A stretch of DNA of 64,000 bases from JAGORL01 sp964372415 (GCA_964372415.1 CAYJQH010000003.1:44215-108214); one strand, 5' to 3'; counted from the first letter of the stretch, positions 49,487 to 58,729 are shown. Notes: generated by a model not told the origin, from the sequence alone. Made by a program: numbers and translations.

Positions 49487-51577
49487 ATGGCTACCAAGTT
49501 CCAGTACTCTTCGTTCGAAGATCTGCGGAAGGCCGATCCCGGACTCGGAGTAGCGGGTTCGGTGACGAGTGAATCCCTGGAGGACTTCTACCAGAGTGTC
49601 TTCCGGAGCCTCGATCCGAAGCTTCTCGATAGCAGCTCGGTGATCCCGACGCTCGCTATCCTGCTTAGCAAGGTGCCCGAGCCTTTGCTGTCGGTCGGTG
49701 TCAATACGCTCGCGGAAGTCACGGAGCGGGCCAGCATTCCGATCTTCGTGCGTGTCGCGGTGCCACCCTTTCTGCGGGCCTCGCCTGAGCTCTTGCGTAT
49801 CCTCAAGGAGCGCGGCGCTCTCGACGAGGCGAGCATCAAGAAGCATCTGCAGGACCAACACCTGAACGAACAGGTGTCGCGTCTCGAGGATACCTTCAGT
49901 GGCGAAGACAAGGCCGGCAGAAAGGCTGGCTGGTTCGATCCCGATTCCGGTCTGATTCATCGGTCGGGGGAGAACTGTCACGTGAAGATGCCAAAGCATC
50001 TGAACGCGCAGCCCCTCTCGCTTCTTTTCGAGAATCATCAAGAGGCACTGGCCCAGGGACACGTCAAGATCCACAGCGCCTGCATCCCGGAGCTCCGTTT
50101 GGGGCACGAGGTGAAGGTGATGCGGACTGGTCCCGAGGTTCCGAAGCCTCTCACCAACCTCACCAAGGTGGGTGACGCAGAAACGCAAAAGCTCCTCCTG
50201 TATGTCTTCCACCTGGCCGAAGCCGAGATGCGAGGGGACCCGGGTCACGGCCTCGAGGGGCGGGCCAGCCGTCTCCACGACGCCATCGCCGAGTCCATCA
50301 TGAGCGAGCCCGAGGTAATCGGGCGCCTGCTCAACGACACGGTGAAGGGCGTGGCGGTGCCAGATTCGTCGCTCTCCGGAGACGAGCACGACAAGGCGCA
50401 GAACGAGTTCGTCAAGCAGATCGAGCCGTTCCTGAGCGCTCTCTTGTTCAGTCACGAGGTGAGGCATCCCGGAGCAATTCCGGCCTTCTTCGAAGATTGG
50501 CTGGACCAGTTGTTGAACTCGAGCTGGATTCCGGTTGGTCTCAAGGACTGGCTCAAGACCACGAGACACGACCTGGGTCACAAGCAGTCGCGCGACCAGA
50601 AGGTCGATTGGTCGACGTTCACGAACGTTTGGGGCTGGGTGATCGGCTTCATCCTGTTCATGTTCTTCCTGATCGGAATCGCTGGGGGGTGGGTGGCTAT
50701 CGCTGCAATTAGCGGCCTCCTCCTCAGCGTCCTCCTTCTCACCGGATTCGGGGACTTCGCCTACAAGAACCCGGCCACCGGGTTCACCGTGGTACTCGCC
50801 GGTCTCGTGATCGGTGCCGCGGGGTTCGCGTTGGGCTACGCCGGCTTGACGGCAACTGGTATCCTCGGAGGTCTCTTCTGGGGCATCGTGAAGATCTACC
50901 AGATTTTCATGGAGCCGTACTCGGTGACCATGAGAGATCTGGCGGAGCTCAACATCGCCCTCATGATGATGTGGGGCGGTAGGCTCCTTGTCGTCACCTT
51001 GGACTACCTGATCCCGGGCAATCGGGCCAGTGTCAAGCGGCAGGTGACGGTCGAAAACATCCCGGATAACATCCGGATGCGAGCCATCACTATGGGTCTC
51101 GGCGTCTCGGTGGTTGGCACGATCGCTAATCTCTGGGGGCTGACCCTTGGTCTGTACCACAGCGTTGCCGTCGGGTTTCTGGCCGTCGGGGTGTGGGCAC
51201 TCATCATGCTCGTCGAGATGATGAACAAGTTCCCGTACCTCATGACCATGAAGGGTCGCCAGCGCTGGTTCGCCTTCACGACCCTCCTCGTGGCTCTGAC
51301 CTTTGGAGGAACCGTCGGCCTCTCGGTCATCTACGGCTACCTGTACGAGCGCAAGGAGGCGAGGACGCTCGAAGACGAAAACGCCAAGCGTCTCAAGCTC
51401 CGGGCTGAAATTTGCCAGGAGCGCCGCCTCAGGCTCGCCGAGATCGAGAAGCAGGATGGACTCCGTCAGGGTCGCACCTGCGAGCTTCATCCGGAAGCTT
51501 TCCCCTGTAGCTGCTCGGCCGCGCTGCCGTCATCGGTGCTCAAGGAGCATCCCGAGCTGGCTTTCGCGGACAAGTAG
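49487..51577 (+). CDS. Large polytopic membrane protein of unknown function (GC-rich cassette)
   Basis: 696 aa. AGAGGAGG lies 5 nt before the ATG. The N-terminal ~380 residues are soluble, charged and helical (FQYSSFEDLRKADPGLG; EPFLSALLFSHEV). About eight membrane helices follow between 385 and 620, e.g. WGWVIGFILFMFFLIGIAGG and GFTVVLAGLVIGAAGFALG. The C-terminus is a charged coiled coil (RKEARTLEDENAKRLKLR) ending in a Cys-rich tip (FPCSCSA). No family recognised. It has a complete expression unit: promoter, ribosome site and a strong terminator. Codon use sharply differs from the native genes. Confidence 0.85.
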   Translation: MATKFQYSSFEDLRKADPGLGVAGSVTSESLEDFYQSVFRSLDPKLLDSSSVIPTLAILLSKVPEPLLSVGVNTLAEVTERASIPIFVRVAVPPFLRASPELLRILKERGALDEASIKKHLQDQHLNEQVSRLEDTFSGEDKAGRKAGWFDPDSGLIHRSGENCHVKMPKHLNAQPLSLLFENHQEALAQGHVKIHSACIPELRLGHEVKVMRTGPEVPKPLTNLTKVGDAETQKLLLYVFHLAEAEMRGDPGHGLEGRASRLHDAIAESIMSEPEVIGRLLNDTVKGVAVPDSSLSGDEHDKAQNEFVKQIEPFLSALLFSHEVRHPGAIPAFFEDWLDQLLNSSWIPVGLKDWLKTTRHDLGHKQSRDQKVDWSTFTNVWGWVIGFILFMFFLIGIAGGWVAIAAISGLLLSVLLLTGFGDFAYKNPATGFTVVLAGLVIGAAGFALGYAGLTATGILGGLFWGIVKIYQIFMEPYSVTMRDLAELNIALMMMWGGRLLVVTLDYLIPGNRASVKRQVTVENIPDNIRMRAITMGLGVSVVGTIANLWGLTLGLYHSVAVGFLAVGVWALIMLVEMMNKFPYLMTMKGRQRWFAFTTLLVALTFGGTVGLSVIYGYLYERKEARTLEDENAKRLKLRAEICQERRLRLAEIEKQDGLRQGRTCELHPEAFPCSCSAALPSSVLKEHPELAFADK

Positions 51578-51584
51578 TCACGAC

Positions 51585-51640
51585 CGGCCTTCCAGGTCGC
51601 ATCCAACAACACGGATGCACCTGGAGGCCGGTTTTAATTT
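51585..51640 (+). terminator. Long intrinsic terminator of the large membrane protein
   Basis: ACCGGCCTTCCAGGT pairs with ACCTGGAGGCCGGT (one bulge), continued by GCATCC/GGATGC, then TTTTAATTTTA. One of the strongest hairpins of the window. Confidence 0.92.
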
Positions 51641-51757
51641 TATTATTCGGCTGATTTTCGTCTCACAGGGCCCCGATTTTTCCTCACCGTAGCATTAACT
51701 ACGCCTCGGAAAAATCTTCCCCGTTCAACGAAACTCATCACGAATACTAAAATTCAT
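51632..51757. repeat. Palindrome P7, family member without tRNA
   Basis: 126-bp imperfect inverted repeat. TTTTAATTTTATTATTCG pairs with CGAATACTAAAATT, GATTTTTCC with GGAAAAATC, and the core is CCTCACCGTAGCATTAACTA then CGCCTCGG. It has the same core and size as P1-P6, but its CGGTGAGG side faces the terminator of the GC-rich gene instead of a tRNA. It overlaps the last codons of the O-antigen-ligase gene. Confidence 0.85.
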
Positions 51758-52986
51758 GTTTGTATCGATGTGCGTCGCGGATCAACGAGCAAGGCAGGAC
51801 AAAACATCGTATTCGCCAAGAAAAACACCGTCATGATTGCCAAATCATTCTTGAAAAATGGCACATCAACCAAGCCGTGAATAACCATCGCGACAAGCGC
51901 AATGTAGCCCACGAGTACCCGTGGATCGTGTCTATTTTGCCAGGCATGACGGCTCACGAGCCAAGCGATCCAGCCAAAGGCGACAAGACCAAGAAGGCCA
52001 AGCTCGACCCAAATGTTTAAGAAAATATTGTGCGGATACTGAAAAATTTCGTACAGCGTCGGGTCATGATACGGCGCGATTTCTGTCGGATACCCTGAGA
52101 GACCTGCCCCAGTAAGCGGATGATCTTTGAGGTACTCCCAAGTTTCGCCCCATTGTGCTTTGCGCACTTGGCCTGAGTAGTCTTCAAGGAGCATTTTTTC
52201 CCGCGCCACCGGCACGGCCAGGGCGACAAGGAATGCTATGACAGCGACGCCGCCAATTGCTAGGCGAGAAGCGCCCTGCGTTTTTATAAATAAGCCGATG
52301 ATTATAGCGGCGGGAATAGCCACAAACGCTGCCTCGGTTTTAGCTAGAAAAATAGCAATCGAACCTAGAATTACGGCCAGCGGTATGCGTCCCCGGACTA
52401 TGAGTGTTGCCACGATCGGCGTTACAAATAGTCCTAAAGCATTAGGGTAGGGAAAGATACTCGTTACCCTTCCTTCAATATCCCAGGGTACGGGTATGCC
52501 AAAACCAGTTATTTTTTGAACAATCGCAAAGAGCGAAATAAAACACAAGCTCGCGGCGAGAGCAATGAGACCACTATCCCAATCGGTGACGGTTTTAAAG
52601 GTTGTCCGAAGCATCAAGAGAACCAAAGCCGGTTCAATGAAATACGCTTTCCATACACCTAACGCCGCCAGTTTGTCTGGCGCCCAAAGTACAGACAGCG
52701 TTGCGGCAAGGAGAAGTAAAGCAAAAGGCGCGAGCCAGTGCTCCCATCGACCGTGTGGACCACCCGTAAACGCCACCAAGGCGTTTTTTCGCTCCTTTAT
52801 AACCCAGACCACAAACAGTACTAGTACAAAAACCTCAAGCATCGTGCTTGGTATGGGGCCTATGGAAAAGCGAATCAAATATGTTGGGAGTAAGGCAAAT
52901 AGTAGAATTAACGCTTGGCGAAAATTTTTCCAGGCTAGAACGGCATACGCCGCTCCCATGGCTATAACAACAAAGGTGATGACCAT
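51754..52986 (-). CDS. O-antigen ligase/polymerase-like membrane protein
   Basis: 410 aa with about ten to twelve membrane helices. The Wzy_C region contains HPLTGAGLSGYPTEIAPYHD and PHNIFLNIWVELGLLGLV, with conserved H and Arg-rich loops typical of WaaL/Wzy. Such proteins ligate or polymerise surface glycans from undecaprenyl carriers. It starts 2 nt after the flippase stop, so they share a transcript. Confidence 0.9.
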   Translation of the reverse strand: MVITFVVIAMGAAYAVLAWKNFRQALILLFALLPTYLIRFSIGPIPSTMLEVFVLVLFVVWVIKERKNALVAFTGGPHGRWEHWLAPFALLLLAATLSVLWAPDKLAALGVWKAYFIEPALVLLMLRTTFKTVTDWDSGLIALAASLCFISLFAIVQKITGFGIPVPWDIEGRVTSIFPYPNALGLFVTPIVATLIVRGRIPLAVILGSIAIFLAKTEAAFVAIPAAIIIGLFIKTQGASRLAIGGVAVIAFLVALAVPVAREKMLLEDYSGQVRKAQWGETWEYLKDHPLTGAGLSGYPTEIAPYHDPTLYEIFQYPHNIFLNIWVELGLLGLVAFGWIAWLVSRHAWQNRHDPRVLVGYIALVAMVIHGLVDVPFFKNDLAIMTVFFLANTMFCPALLVDPRRTSIQT

Positions 52987-52988
52987 AG

Positions 52989-54467
52989 CTAAGGACTAAT
53001 TGTAGTTTCTTCAGCTCTAAATAGTTTGAGAATTTCCTGAGGTTTTGGACCACCAAGCGCTGCGAGCGACGCGATATACACCATAACACCCCAAAGAATG
53101 CTGAGTGCTACGTGCGGCAAAGGAACAAGCACAATAGCTAAGCTCATAATAAGGCTAGATACAAAAACTCGTGCTAAAAGTTGTAAGTTCGGCCAGATGT
53201 TCGTCACCCTGGTAACGACGATCACAGTTAAAATAGTGATTAAAAACTCTGAGCCAAGCGAGGCCCAAGCCGCGGCCCAACCTCCAAATCGGGGAATTAA
53301 GAAAATATAAGCGCTCAGGGTTAAAACGGCCACGGCAATGTAGCCCAGGGTCATTATTTTCTGTTTGTTTACAGCCACAATGGCGTGTCCGTAGAGCGAT
53401 CCCAAGAAAACAATGCTCGCCGTTGGTCCCAAGATCATCAAGAATTGTCCGGCGAGGGTTAGGTCAGGTTTAATAGCCGTCATGAGGGGCACTCCGAGGA
53501 TTACCGACCCAAAGCCAAAGGGAATAGCGATAGCTAGAAGACTATCGAAAGCCTGTTGAAAGCGACGTTTGTATAGACCAGTATTACGCTCGCTCCAAGC
53601 ATTAGTTAAAAGCGGCAAAACAAGACCCATGAGCGTGTAGGGAATGATGGTTATGACATCAACTACCTTGTAGGCCGAGCCGTAATGACCAATTTCTTCG
53701 GCGGTTCGGTTAAAGATCCACAAAAAGAAAATGTCGCCGCGAAGATAAAGAAGATTAAAGAAGATTGATAAGCCGATTGGCCAGCTGCGTAAGAGGATGT
53801 CTTTCCAAACGCTAGTTTCCCAAAGAAAGGTTAACTTAACCAAGCGATGAGTGGCACCAAGCATGAGCGCTAGCTGGGCGATGTTGGCCACAAGGAAGGC
53901 AATAGCCGCTCCATTGAGGCCGAGGTTTAAGACACCTGCTACAACAACCCCAACGAGAGCTAAAAATCGACCGGCGGTCTCGGCGATAACCGCATAACCT
54001 ATTTGTAGTCGTTTTTGAAAAACGCCGACAAACGTCACGGCAACTGCTCCAAAGAAATAAGTAAACGAGGCGATGATAATTAGTCCCATGACCGGCGCGC
54101 TTTGCGGAATAAAAAGCGCGGTAAGCGGCGCGAGTGACATGAAGACGCCAGCGCTTAAGAGGCGAAGCGTAAGGAGGTTCCCCAAAATGCGCTTTTCATC
54201 GACTCCAGCCTCAGAAATCATCTGGGTCGTGGTCAGGGTTAGACCAAAGTCAACTAGGATGGCAAAAATCGTGACGTGTGTAATGGCAATTGTGAAGTAG
54301 CCGTAGCCCTCGGTGCCAAAGTAGTGGAGGAGGAGGTAAAAGGTGACCAAGCCAAAAACCATGCCCAAAAATTTGCTCCCCACCTGAAGGATCGAATTTT
54401 GGGCTAAGGCTCGCGTAGACACAAAAGAAACAGGATTTTTATTTAATTCTGGATGATATAATGCCAC
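52989..54467 (-). CDS. Wzx-type polysaccharide flippase
   Basis: 492 aa with 12-14 membrane helices, polysaccharide biosynthesis/MOP superfamily: LAQNSILQVGSKFLGMVFGL, YFGTEGYGYFTIAI, RGDIFFLWIFNRTAEEIGHYGSAYKV and YTLMGLVLPLLTNAW. It would flip lipid-linked oligosaccharides to the outer face. The GTG at 54467 overlaps the -10 box of the divergent gene; a later GTG at 54431 (VSFVSTRALAQ) is an alternative. Confidence 0.92.
   Translation of the reverse strand: MALYHPELNKNPVSFVSTRALAQNSILQVGSKFLGMVFGLVTFYLLLHYFGTEGYGYFTIAITHVTIFAILVDFGLTLTTTQMISEAGVDEKRILGNLLTLRLLSAGVFMSLAPLTALFIPQSAPVMGLIIIASFTYFFGAVAVTFVGVFQKRLQIGYAVIAETAGRFLALVGVVVAGVLNLGLNGAAIAFLVANIAQLALMLGATHRLVKLTFLWETSVWKDILLRSWPIGLSIFFNLLYLRGDIFFLWIFNRTAEEIGHYGSAYKVVDVITIIPYTLMGLVLPLLTNAWSERNTGLYKRRFQQAFDSLLAIAIPFGFGSVILGVPLMTAIKPDLTLAGQFLMILGPTASIVFLGSLYGHAIVAVNKQKIMTLGYIAVAVLTLSAYIFLIPRFGGWAAAWASLGSEFLITILTVIVVTRVTNIWPNLQLLARVFVSSLIMSLAIVLVPLPHVALSILWGVMVYIASLAALGGPKPQEILKLFRAEETTISP
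54457..54462 (+). promoter_or_regulatory. -10 box of the SpoIID-domain gene
   Basis: TATAAT, 11 nt before ATG 54474, overlapping the start region of the divergent flippase gene. Confidence 0.65.
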
Positions 54468-54473
54468 ACAAAT

Positions 54474-56291
54474 ATGACTCTACGTTTTCGCCGTATCCTC
54501 TCGGCTTGGCTTCTTGTAGCCTTAGCCGCGACCACCGTACCGCATTTGGCTAAAGCGGCCAATTCTTCATACTCGGCGCTTAGGGTTACAACCACCGGGA
54601 ACGGGGTTATTACCATGGCTCCGGGGGAGGTAAAAAATATCACCGTAACTTTCCAAAACACTGGTTCAACTACCTGGAAAAACGACGGCGCAGGTTATAT
54701 TTCTATTTATACTTACGATCCCAAGTATCGCAAAAGCGTATTTGACCCTGGCAGTTGGCTCTCGCCTTCACAGGTTAAGCGAATGATGGAGTCGTCTGTC
54801 GGGGCGGGTGGTGTTGGCACTTTTACCTTTGCTCTTCGCGCCCCAACGACACCTGGAAAGTATAACGAAACGTTTTATTTGGCGGCTGAGGACATCACCT
54901 GGATTCAGGGTGGTCAATTTACACTGACTATTAATGTTCAAAACCCGAGCGCTACCACTACCTCGAGCCCAACAAATACCTCACCGTCGACGACCGACAC
55001 TTCTGGTTACAGCGCATCTTTGGTTATAAAAAGCGCTGACCGCGTTAAAGTTTTGGCCGGAAAAACTATTTCTTTTGCTACAGTTTTCAAGAATACCGGC
55101 AGCAAAATCTGGAATTCCGTAGGCCTCGAAGCGCCCGACGTGGCTCTGGCAAGTACCTCGGGAACTTCGTTTACGCACGCCACTTGGTCAGGCAGTCAAT
55201 TGGCCTATCTAACACAGTCTGTGCCGCCGCAGAGTACGGCTACTTTGCAATTTTTCTTTACCGCACCCAAAACAAACGGCATCCACACAGCCAAATTTCA
55301 GCTCACGGCTAACGATATCGACGTTCCCGACGCTTTTGTGGAGATTCCCGTTGAAGTGACCGGGGGAGCGGCCGAGGCAATAACCGCGCCGCTTCGTGAG
55401 GATGCGCCAACCAGAGCGCTTATTGATGAGCCAACAATTCGGGTAGGCGTTTTGATTGTCGACGAAGAGACCGACGATGAGTTATACCTCACCTCATACG
55501 ACAGTGACTTCGACGTCCGCGACACAAATAACAAACTTCTTGCCGAATACCCCAAGGGAACAAAAGTGCGCACGGCTTACGAGAAGGGTGTTTACACTTA
55601 CGGTGCAGGAAAAATTTCATCTCTCCCACTTCGTTTCGTGCCAGATACCAAAAATGCTGTCATGACAGTTACCAATTTTGATCGGCGGGTTACGCGTAAC
55701 GCAGCTAATGCCGACAATACTTTCCGTAACATTCTAGAGATTCACTACAACACCCCAAATAATCGTACCTGGCTTATTAACGAGCTGCCCATGGAGCTCT
55801 ATCTTCGAGGACTAGGCGAAACTTCCAATTCGTCGCCCATGGAATATCAGAAAGCCTTACTCACTGCAGCTAGAACTTACGCTTTTTACCACTGGCAACG
55901 CGCCACCAAACACGCTTCAGAATACTTTCACGTTGAGGCTTACGCCGATCAGGTCTATTTTGGCTACGGTCAGGAGGCCCGAACGCCAAATATTACGGCT
56001 GGCGTCGAAGCCACTCGTGGGCAAATTGTGACCTATGAAGACGAAGTAGCGATTACCGCCTATTTCTCTCGTTCTGACGGCCGCACCCGTGACTGGAGTG
56101 AAGTCTGGGGAGGGGACTTGCCCTGGTCAAAATCGGTAAAAGTTCCCTGTGAAGTTGGAAAAACATTATGGGGTCACGGTGTTGGCATGTCGGCGGGCGG
56201 AGCCATTTGTTTGGCTAACGATGGGTTAACTTGGGATCAAATTTTGAAGTATTTTTACACTGGCATCGATATTCAGGCCTGGTGGAAGTAG
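54474..56291 (+). CDS. SpoIID/LytB-domain protein with two Ig-like domains
   Basis: 605 aa. A signal peptide (to AKA-A) is followed by two NBR1/Ig-like beta-sandwiches (about 30-155 and 185-300; ITVTFQNTGSTTWKND and ISFATVFKNTGSKIWN) joined by a Thr/Ser/Pro linker. The SpoIID domain (about 320-605) has ELPMELYLRGLGE, KALLTAARTYAFYHW, ITAYFSRSDGRTRDWSEVWG and GHGVGMSAGGAI. SpoIID-type enzymes are lytic transglycosylases, or activate amidases, on peptidoglycan. Secreted and possibly wall-bound. Confidence 0.93.
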   Translation: MTLRFRRILSAWLLVALAATTVPHLAKAANSSYSALRVTTTGNGVITMAPGEVKNITVTFQNTGSTTWKNDGAGYISIYTYDPKYRKSVFDPGSWLSPSQVKRMMESSVGAGGVGTFTFALRAPTTPGKYNETFYLAAEDITWIQGGQFTLTINVQNPSATTTSSPTNTSPSTTDTSGYSASLVIKSADRVKVLAGKTISFATVFKNTGSKIWNSVGLEAPDVALASTSGTSFTHATWSGSQLAYLTQSVPPQSTATLQFFFTAPKTNGIHTAKFQLTANDIDVPDAFVEIPVEVTGGAAEAITAPLREDAPTRALIDEPTIRVGVLIVDEETDDELYLTSYDSDFDVRDTNNKLLAEYPKGTKVRTAYEKGVYTYGAGKISSLPLRFVPDTKNAVMTVTNFDRRVTRNAANADNTFRNILEIHYNTPNNRTWLINELPMELYLRGLGETSNSSPMEYQKALLTAARTYAFYHWQRATKHASEYFHVEAYADQVYFGYGQEARTPNITAGVEATRGQIVTYEDEVAITAYFSRSDGRTRDWSEVWGGDLPWSKSVKVPCEVGKTLWGHGVGMSAGGAICLANDGLTWDQILKYFYTGIDIQAWWK

Positions 56292-56297
56292 AGGGTT

Positions 56298-56681
56298 ATG
56301 CTCAAAGTTTTATTATGGATTGGTGCTGGATTTTATTTTTTTGAAGCCATTATTCACATCCTTGGTTTGCCCATTCTTGAACATGACGAAATTTTTCTTC
56401 CGACGCATGACCGGTACATCGCTCTTTTTGCCGTAACTTACGCGGCCCTTCTTATACTTATCTCGACCAACGTTCAAAAGTATCGTCAGTTGTTTTGGCT
56501 AGTTATGGCGGGAATTTTACTTAGCCTAGGGAACGCTGCACTGATCGCCCGTTTGGGCGGCTATGATAAGTTTTTTCAAGCCCCTGAACTCGATAAACAA
56601 TTATCAATTATCGGAATATTTGCGCTAATTTGGTATTTTGGCACGTGGTTAGCTTGGTTTTCAGTTAATCGCAAAACCTAA
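56298..56681 (+). CDS. Small four-helix membrane protein
   Basis: 127 aa, four predicted membrane helices (about 5-25, 43-60, 66-86, 102-122), with HILGLPILEHDE and a loop GYDKFFQAPELD. It starts 6 nt after the SpoIID gene and is probably co-transcribed. No family recognised. Confidence 0.75.
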   Translation: MLKVLLWIGAGFYFFEAIIHILGLPILEHDEIFLPTHDRYIALFAVTYAALLILISTNVQKYRQLFWLVMAGILLSLGNAALIARLGGYDKFFQAPELDKQLSIIGIFALIWYFGTWLAWFSVNRKT

Positions 56682-56738
56682 TCCCGGGGCGGTGATTGAA
56701 GTGTTTGCCATGAAGCGTTCGTCTGTTACCATGCTTGC

Positions 56739-57764
56739 ATGATCGAGGAAAATGCCATCACCGAGGAACGTCCAGTAGCTCCGCAAGCCCCTGAAGAAGA
56801 ACGACGGCTCGAAGTTAGTTTGCGCCCGACGGCGCTTCAGGAGTTTATTGGTCAGGCTGAGCTCAAAACGAGCCTACGGATTTTTGTTGATGCCGCAAAA
56901 GGCCGAGGCGAACCCATGGAACACGTACTTCTTTATGGTAATCCTGGGCTTGGCAAAACTACTTTAGCTCATATCATTGGGGCCGAGATGACAGCTAAGG
57001 TTATCGTAACGAGCGGACCGGCCCTGGAGCGTGTGGGAGATTTGGCGGCGGTTCTTTCTAATCTTGGGCGAGGTGATATTTTGTTTATTGATGAAATTCA
57101 CCGCATGAACCGAACGATTGAGGAGGTGCTTTACCCAGCCATGGAGGATTTTGCTTTAGACCTGATGGTGGGTAAGGGTCCTTCAGCTAGAACTCTTCGT
57201 TTAACTCTTGAGCCATTTACGATTATTGGGGCGACGACACGCCTTTCGCTTCTTTCAGCGCCCTTACGCGATCGTTTCGGCTCTACTTTTCACCTTAATT
57301 TTTATACAGACGACGACATGACTAAAATCGTTCGTCGAAGTGCGGATCTGTTACAAGTTGAGGCCGATGACAAGGCTGTCGAAAATATCGCGCAGCGTTC
57401 CCGCCGCACGCCGCGCATTGCCAACCGACTTCTTAAACGAGTTCGCGATTACGCCCAGATTAAAAATCAAGGCCAGGTAACGCCCGAAGTGGCCCACGCG
57501 GCTCTTGATATGTTAGCTATCGATCCTCTCGGTCTCGATAGTGTGGATCGTCAGCTTCTGAAGACCATCATTGAAAAATTTCACGGCGGCCCGGTTGGAC
57601 TCGGAACCTTAGCTGCGGCTACCCAAGAAGAAACCGAGACTATTGAAGAGATTTACGAGCCGTTTCTTTTGCAACTTGGCTTTCTTGAACGAACTCCCCG
57701 CGGACGAGTAGCCACACGACGTGCCTACGAACATCTCGGTTTTCAACCGGCAAACCTTTTGTAA
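56739..57764 (+). CDS. ruvB: Holliday junction branch-migration helicase RuvB
   Basis: 341 aa. Walker A YGNPGLGKTTLAH, Walker B ILFIDEIHRMNR, arginine-finger region SAPLRDRFGSTFHLNFY and sensor RRTPRIANRLLKRVRDYAQ; the winged-helix C-terminus has GGPVGLGTLAAATQEETETIEE and EPFLLQLGFLERTPRGRVATRRAY. It drives branch migration with RuvA. A TACCAT -10 lies 6 nt before the ATG (leaderless). Confidence 0.97.
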   Translation: MIEENAITEERPVAPQAPEEERRLEVSLRPTALQEFIGQAELKTSLRIFVDAAKGRGEPMEHVLLYGNPGLGKTTLAHIIGAEMTAKVIVTSGPALERVGDLAAVLSNLGRGDILFIDEIHRMNRTIEEVLYPAMEDFALDLMVGKGPSARTLRLTLEPFTIIGATTRLSLLSAPLRDRFGSTFHLNFYTDDDMTKIVRRSADLLQVEADDKAVENIAQRSRRTPRIANRLLKRVRDYAQIKNQGQVTPEVAHAALDMLAIDPLGLDSVDRQLLKTIIEKFHGGPVGLGTLAAATQEETETIEEIYEPFLLQLGFLERTPRGRVATRRAYEHLGFQPANLL

Positions 57765-57784
57765 TGGGGTACAATAGAGCCAGC

Positions 57785-57813
57785 TTGAGTTTAGGATCTA
57801 GAGTCTTTAATCT
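57785..57813 (+). promoter_or_regulatory. Promoter for the small membrane protein gene
   Basis: TTGAGT (57785-57790), a 17-nt spacer and TAATCT (57808-57813), 10 nt before ATG 57824. It decides the start of the next gene. Confidence 0.6.
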
Positions 57814-57823
57814 AGGCTATGGT

Positions 57824-58102
57824 ATGCAGTCGTTCCCCCTTGCTTATATACTAATCCCCTTTGCTGGAATTTTTCTTTTTTCACTTTTCTTTTTCTTCTT
57901 TAACGTTTTTCACATCAAGCGCTACGGTATTAAGCAGAGGAGCACGACAGGGGTGATTATTAGTTATTTTGCAGTCTACGGATTTGTTCTGCTCGCGACT
58001 TTTGGGTATTTGATGACGATCGATTGGCAGGAGCAATTTTTAATCGCTGATATTTTACCTTTTATCAATACTTCATCTGATAGTTTTGACTACGGCTTAT
58101 GA
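57824..58102 (+). CDS. Small three-helix membrane protein
   Basis: 92 aa from ATG 57824, chosen because of the promoter 10 nt upstream; the frame extends to an ATG overlapping the ruvB stop. Helices are about 7-28 and 42-65 (GVIISYFAVYGFVLLATFG), with a third amphipathic one. It overlaps the PH-domain gene by 4 nt (ATGA), implying joint expression. Function unknown. Confidence 0.7.
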   Translation: MQSFPLAYILIPFAGIFLFSLFFFFFNVFHIKRYGIKQRSTTGVIISYFAVYGFVLLATFGYLMTIDWQEQFLIADILPFINTSSDSFDYGL

Positions 58103-58692
58103 TCGAACTTAATAAGCTGCCAAACAGCATGCCAGAGGAGCACGTCGTCCTTTTTTTACGTCGGCATTGGATTGATTTAGTAAAGATAGTTCTCTTTGCT
58201 GTGGCGTTATTACTTATCCCGGTAGCTGTCTCGGTTCTCGCTATTTACTTTGAGGCGAGTTTTTTGAGCCATCCTTTTTGGCAACCAGTTGCGATCTTGT
58301 TTTTAGCCTCGTATCTCTTAATTGTCGTCATGCTGACCATCACTGAGTTTACTGATTACTGGCTCGATGTGTGGATTGTGACCAGCGAACGCATTATAAA
58401 TACCGAACAACACGGTTTGTTTAACCGTGCAGTGTCTGAAGTCCATCTGGAGCAAATTCAAGACATCACGAGCGAAACGCGAGGTTTTCTTGAGACCTTT
58501 CTGACCTTTGGCGACGTGTTTATTCAGACGGCCGCTGAGCGAGAACGTTTTCAATTTAAAAATATCGACAACCCTGACGATGTTAAGGTGGCGATTAGTC
58601 ATCTTGTCGCGACCTGTAAAGCTGGCCATCATCACGATCCTAAAACTATTGCCCCTGGCCTCGGCATGCCGGGCGGCAAAACTACCCCTTAA
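58099..58692 (+). CDS. Bacterial PH-domain membrane protein
   Basis: 197 aa. Two membrane helices (about 27-50 and 63-85) precede a bPH_2-like domain containing DVWIVTSERIINTEQHGLF, VSEVHLEQIQDITSETRG and TFGDVFIQTAAERERFQF, similar to YdbS/YdbT proteins. A His/Gly/Pro-rich tail ends it. Role unknown; probably envelope-related. It is followed by a bidirectional terminator and tRNA-Leu. Confidence 0.85.
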   Translation: MIELNKLPNSMPEEHVVLFLRRHWIDLVKIVLFAVALLLIPVAVSVLAIYFEASFLSHPFWQPVAILFLASYLLIVVMLTITEFTDYWLDVWIVTSERIINTEQHGLFNRAVSEVHLEQIQDITSETRGFLETFLTFGDVFIQTAAERERFQFKNIDNPDDVKVAISHLVATCKAGHHHDPKTIAPGLGMPGGKTTP

Positions 58693-58695
58693 ACA

Positions 58696-58729
58696 AAAAG
58701 CTCCCCAGTCTGACGTTGGGGAGTTTTTT
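58696..58729. terminator. Bidirectional terminator between PH gene and tRNA-Leu
   Basis: CTCCCCA/TGGGGAG with A-run on the left and T-run on the right; the T-run runs into the encoded CCA of tRNA-Leu. Confidence 0.88.

Noticed and set aside
49427..51490. 687-codon open frame antisense to the large membrane protein
   Set aside because: It is the mirror of a GC-rich gene with strong third-position bias; its composition is His/Glu/Arg-rich with no domains, and promoter, ribosome site and terminator all belong to the plus strand.
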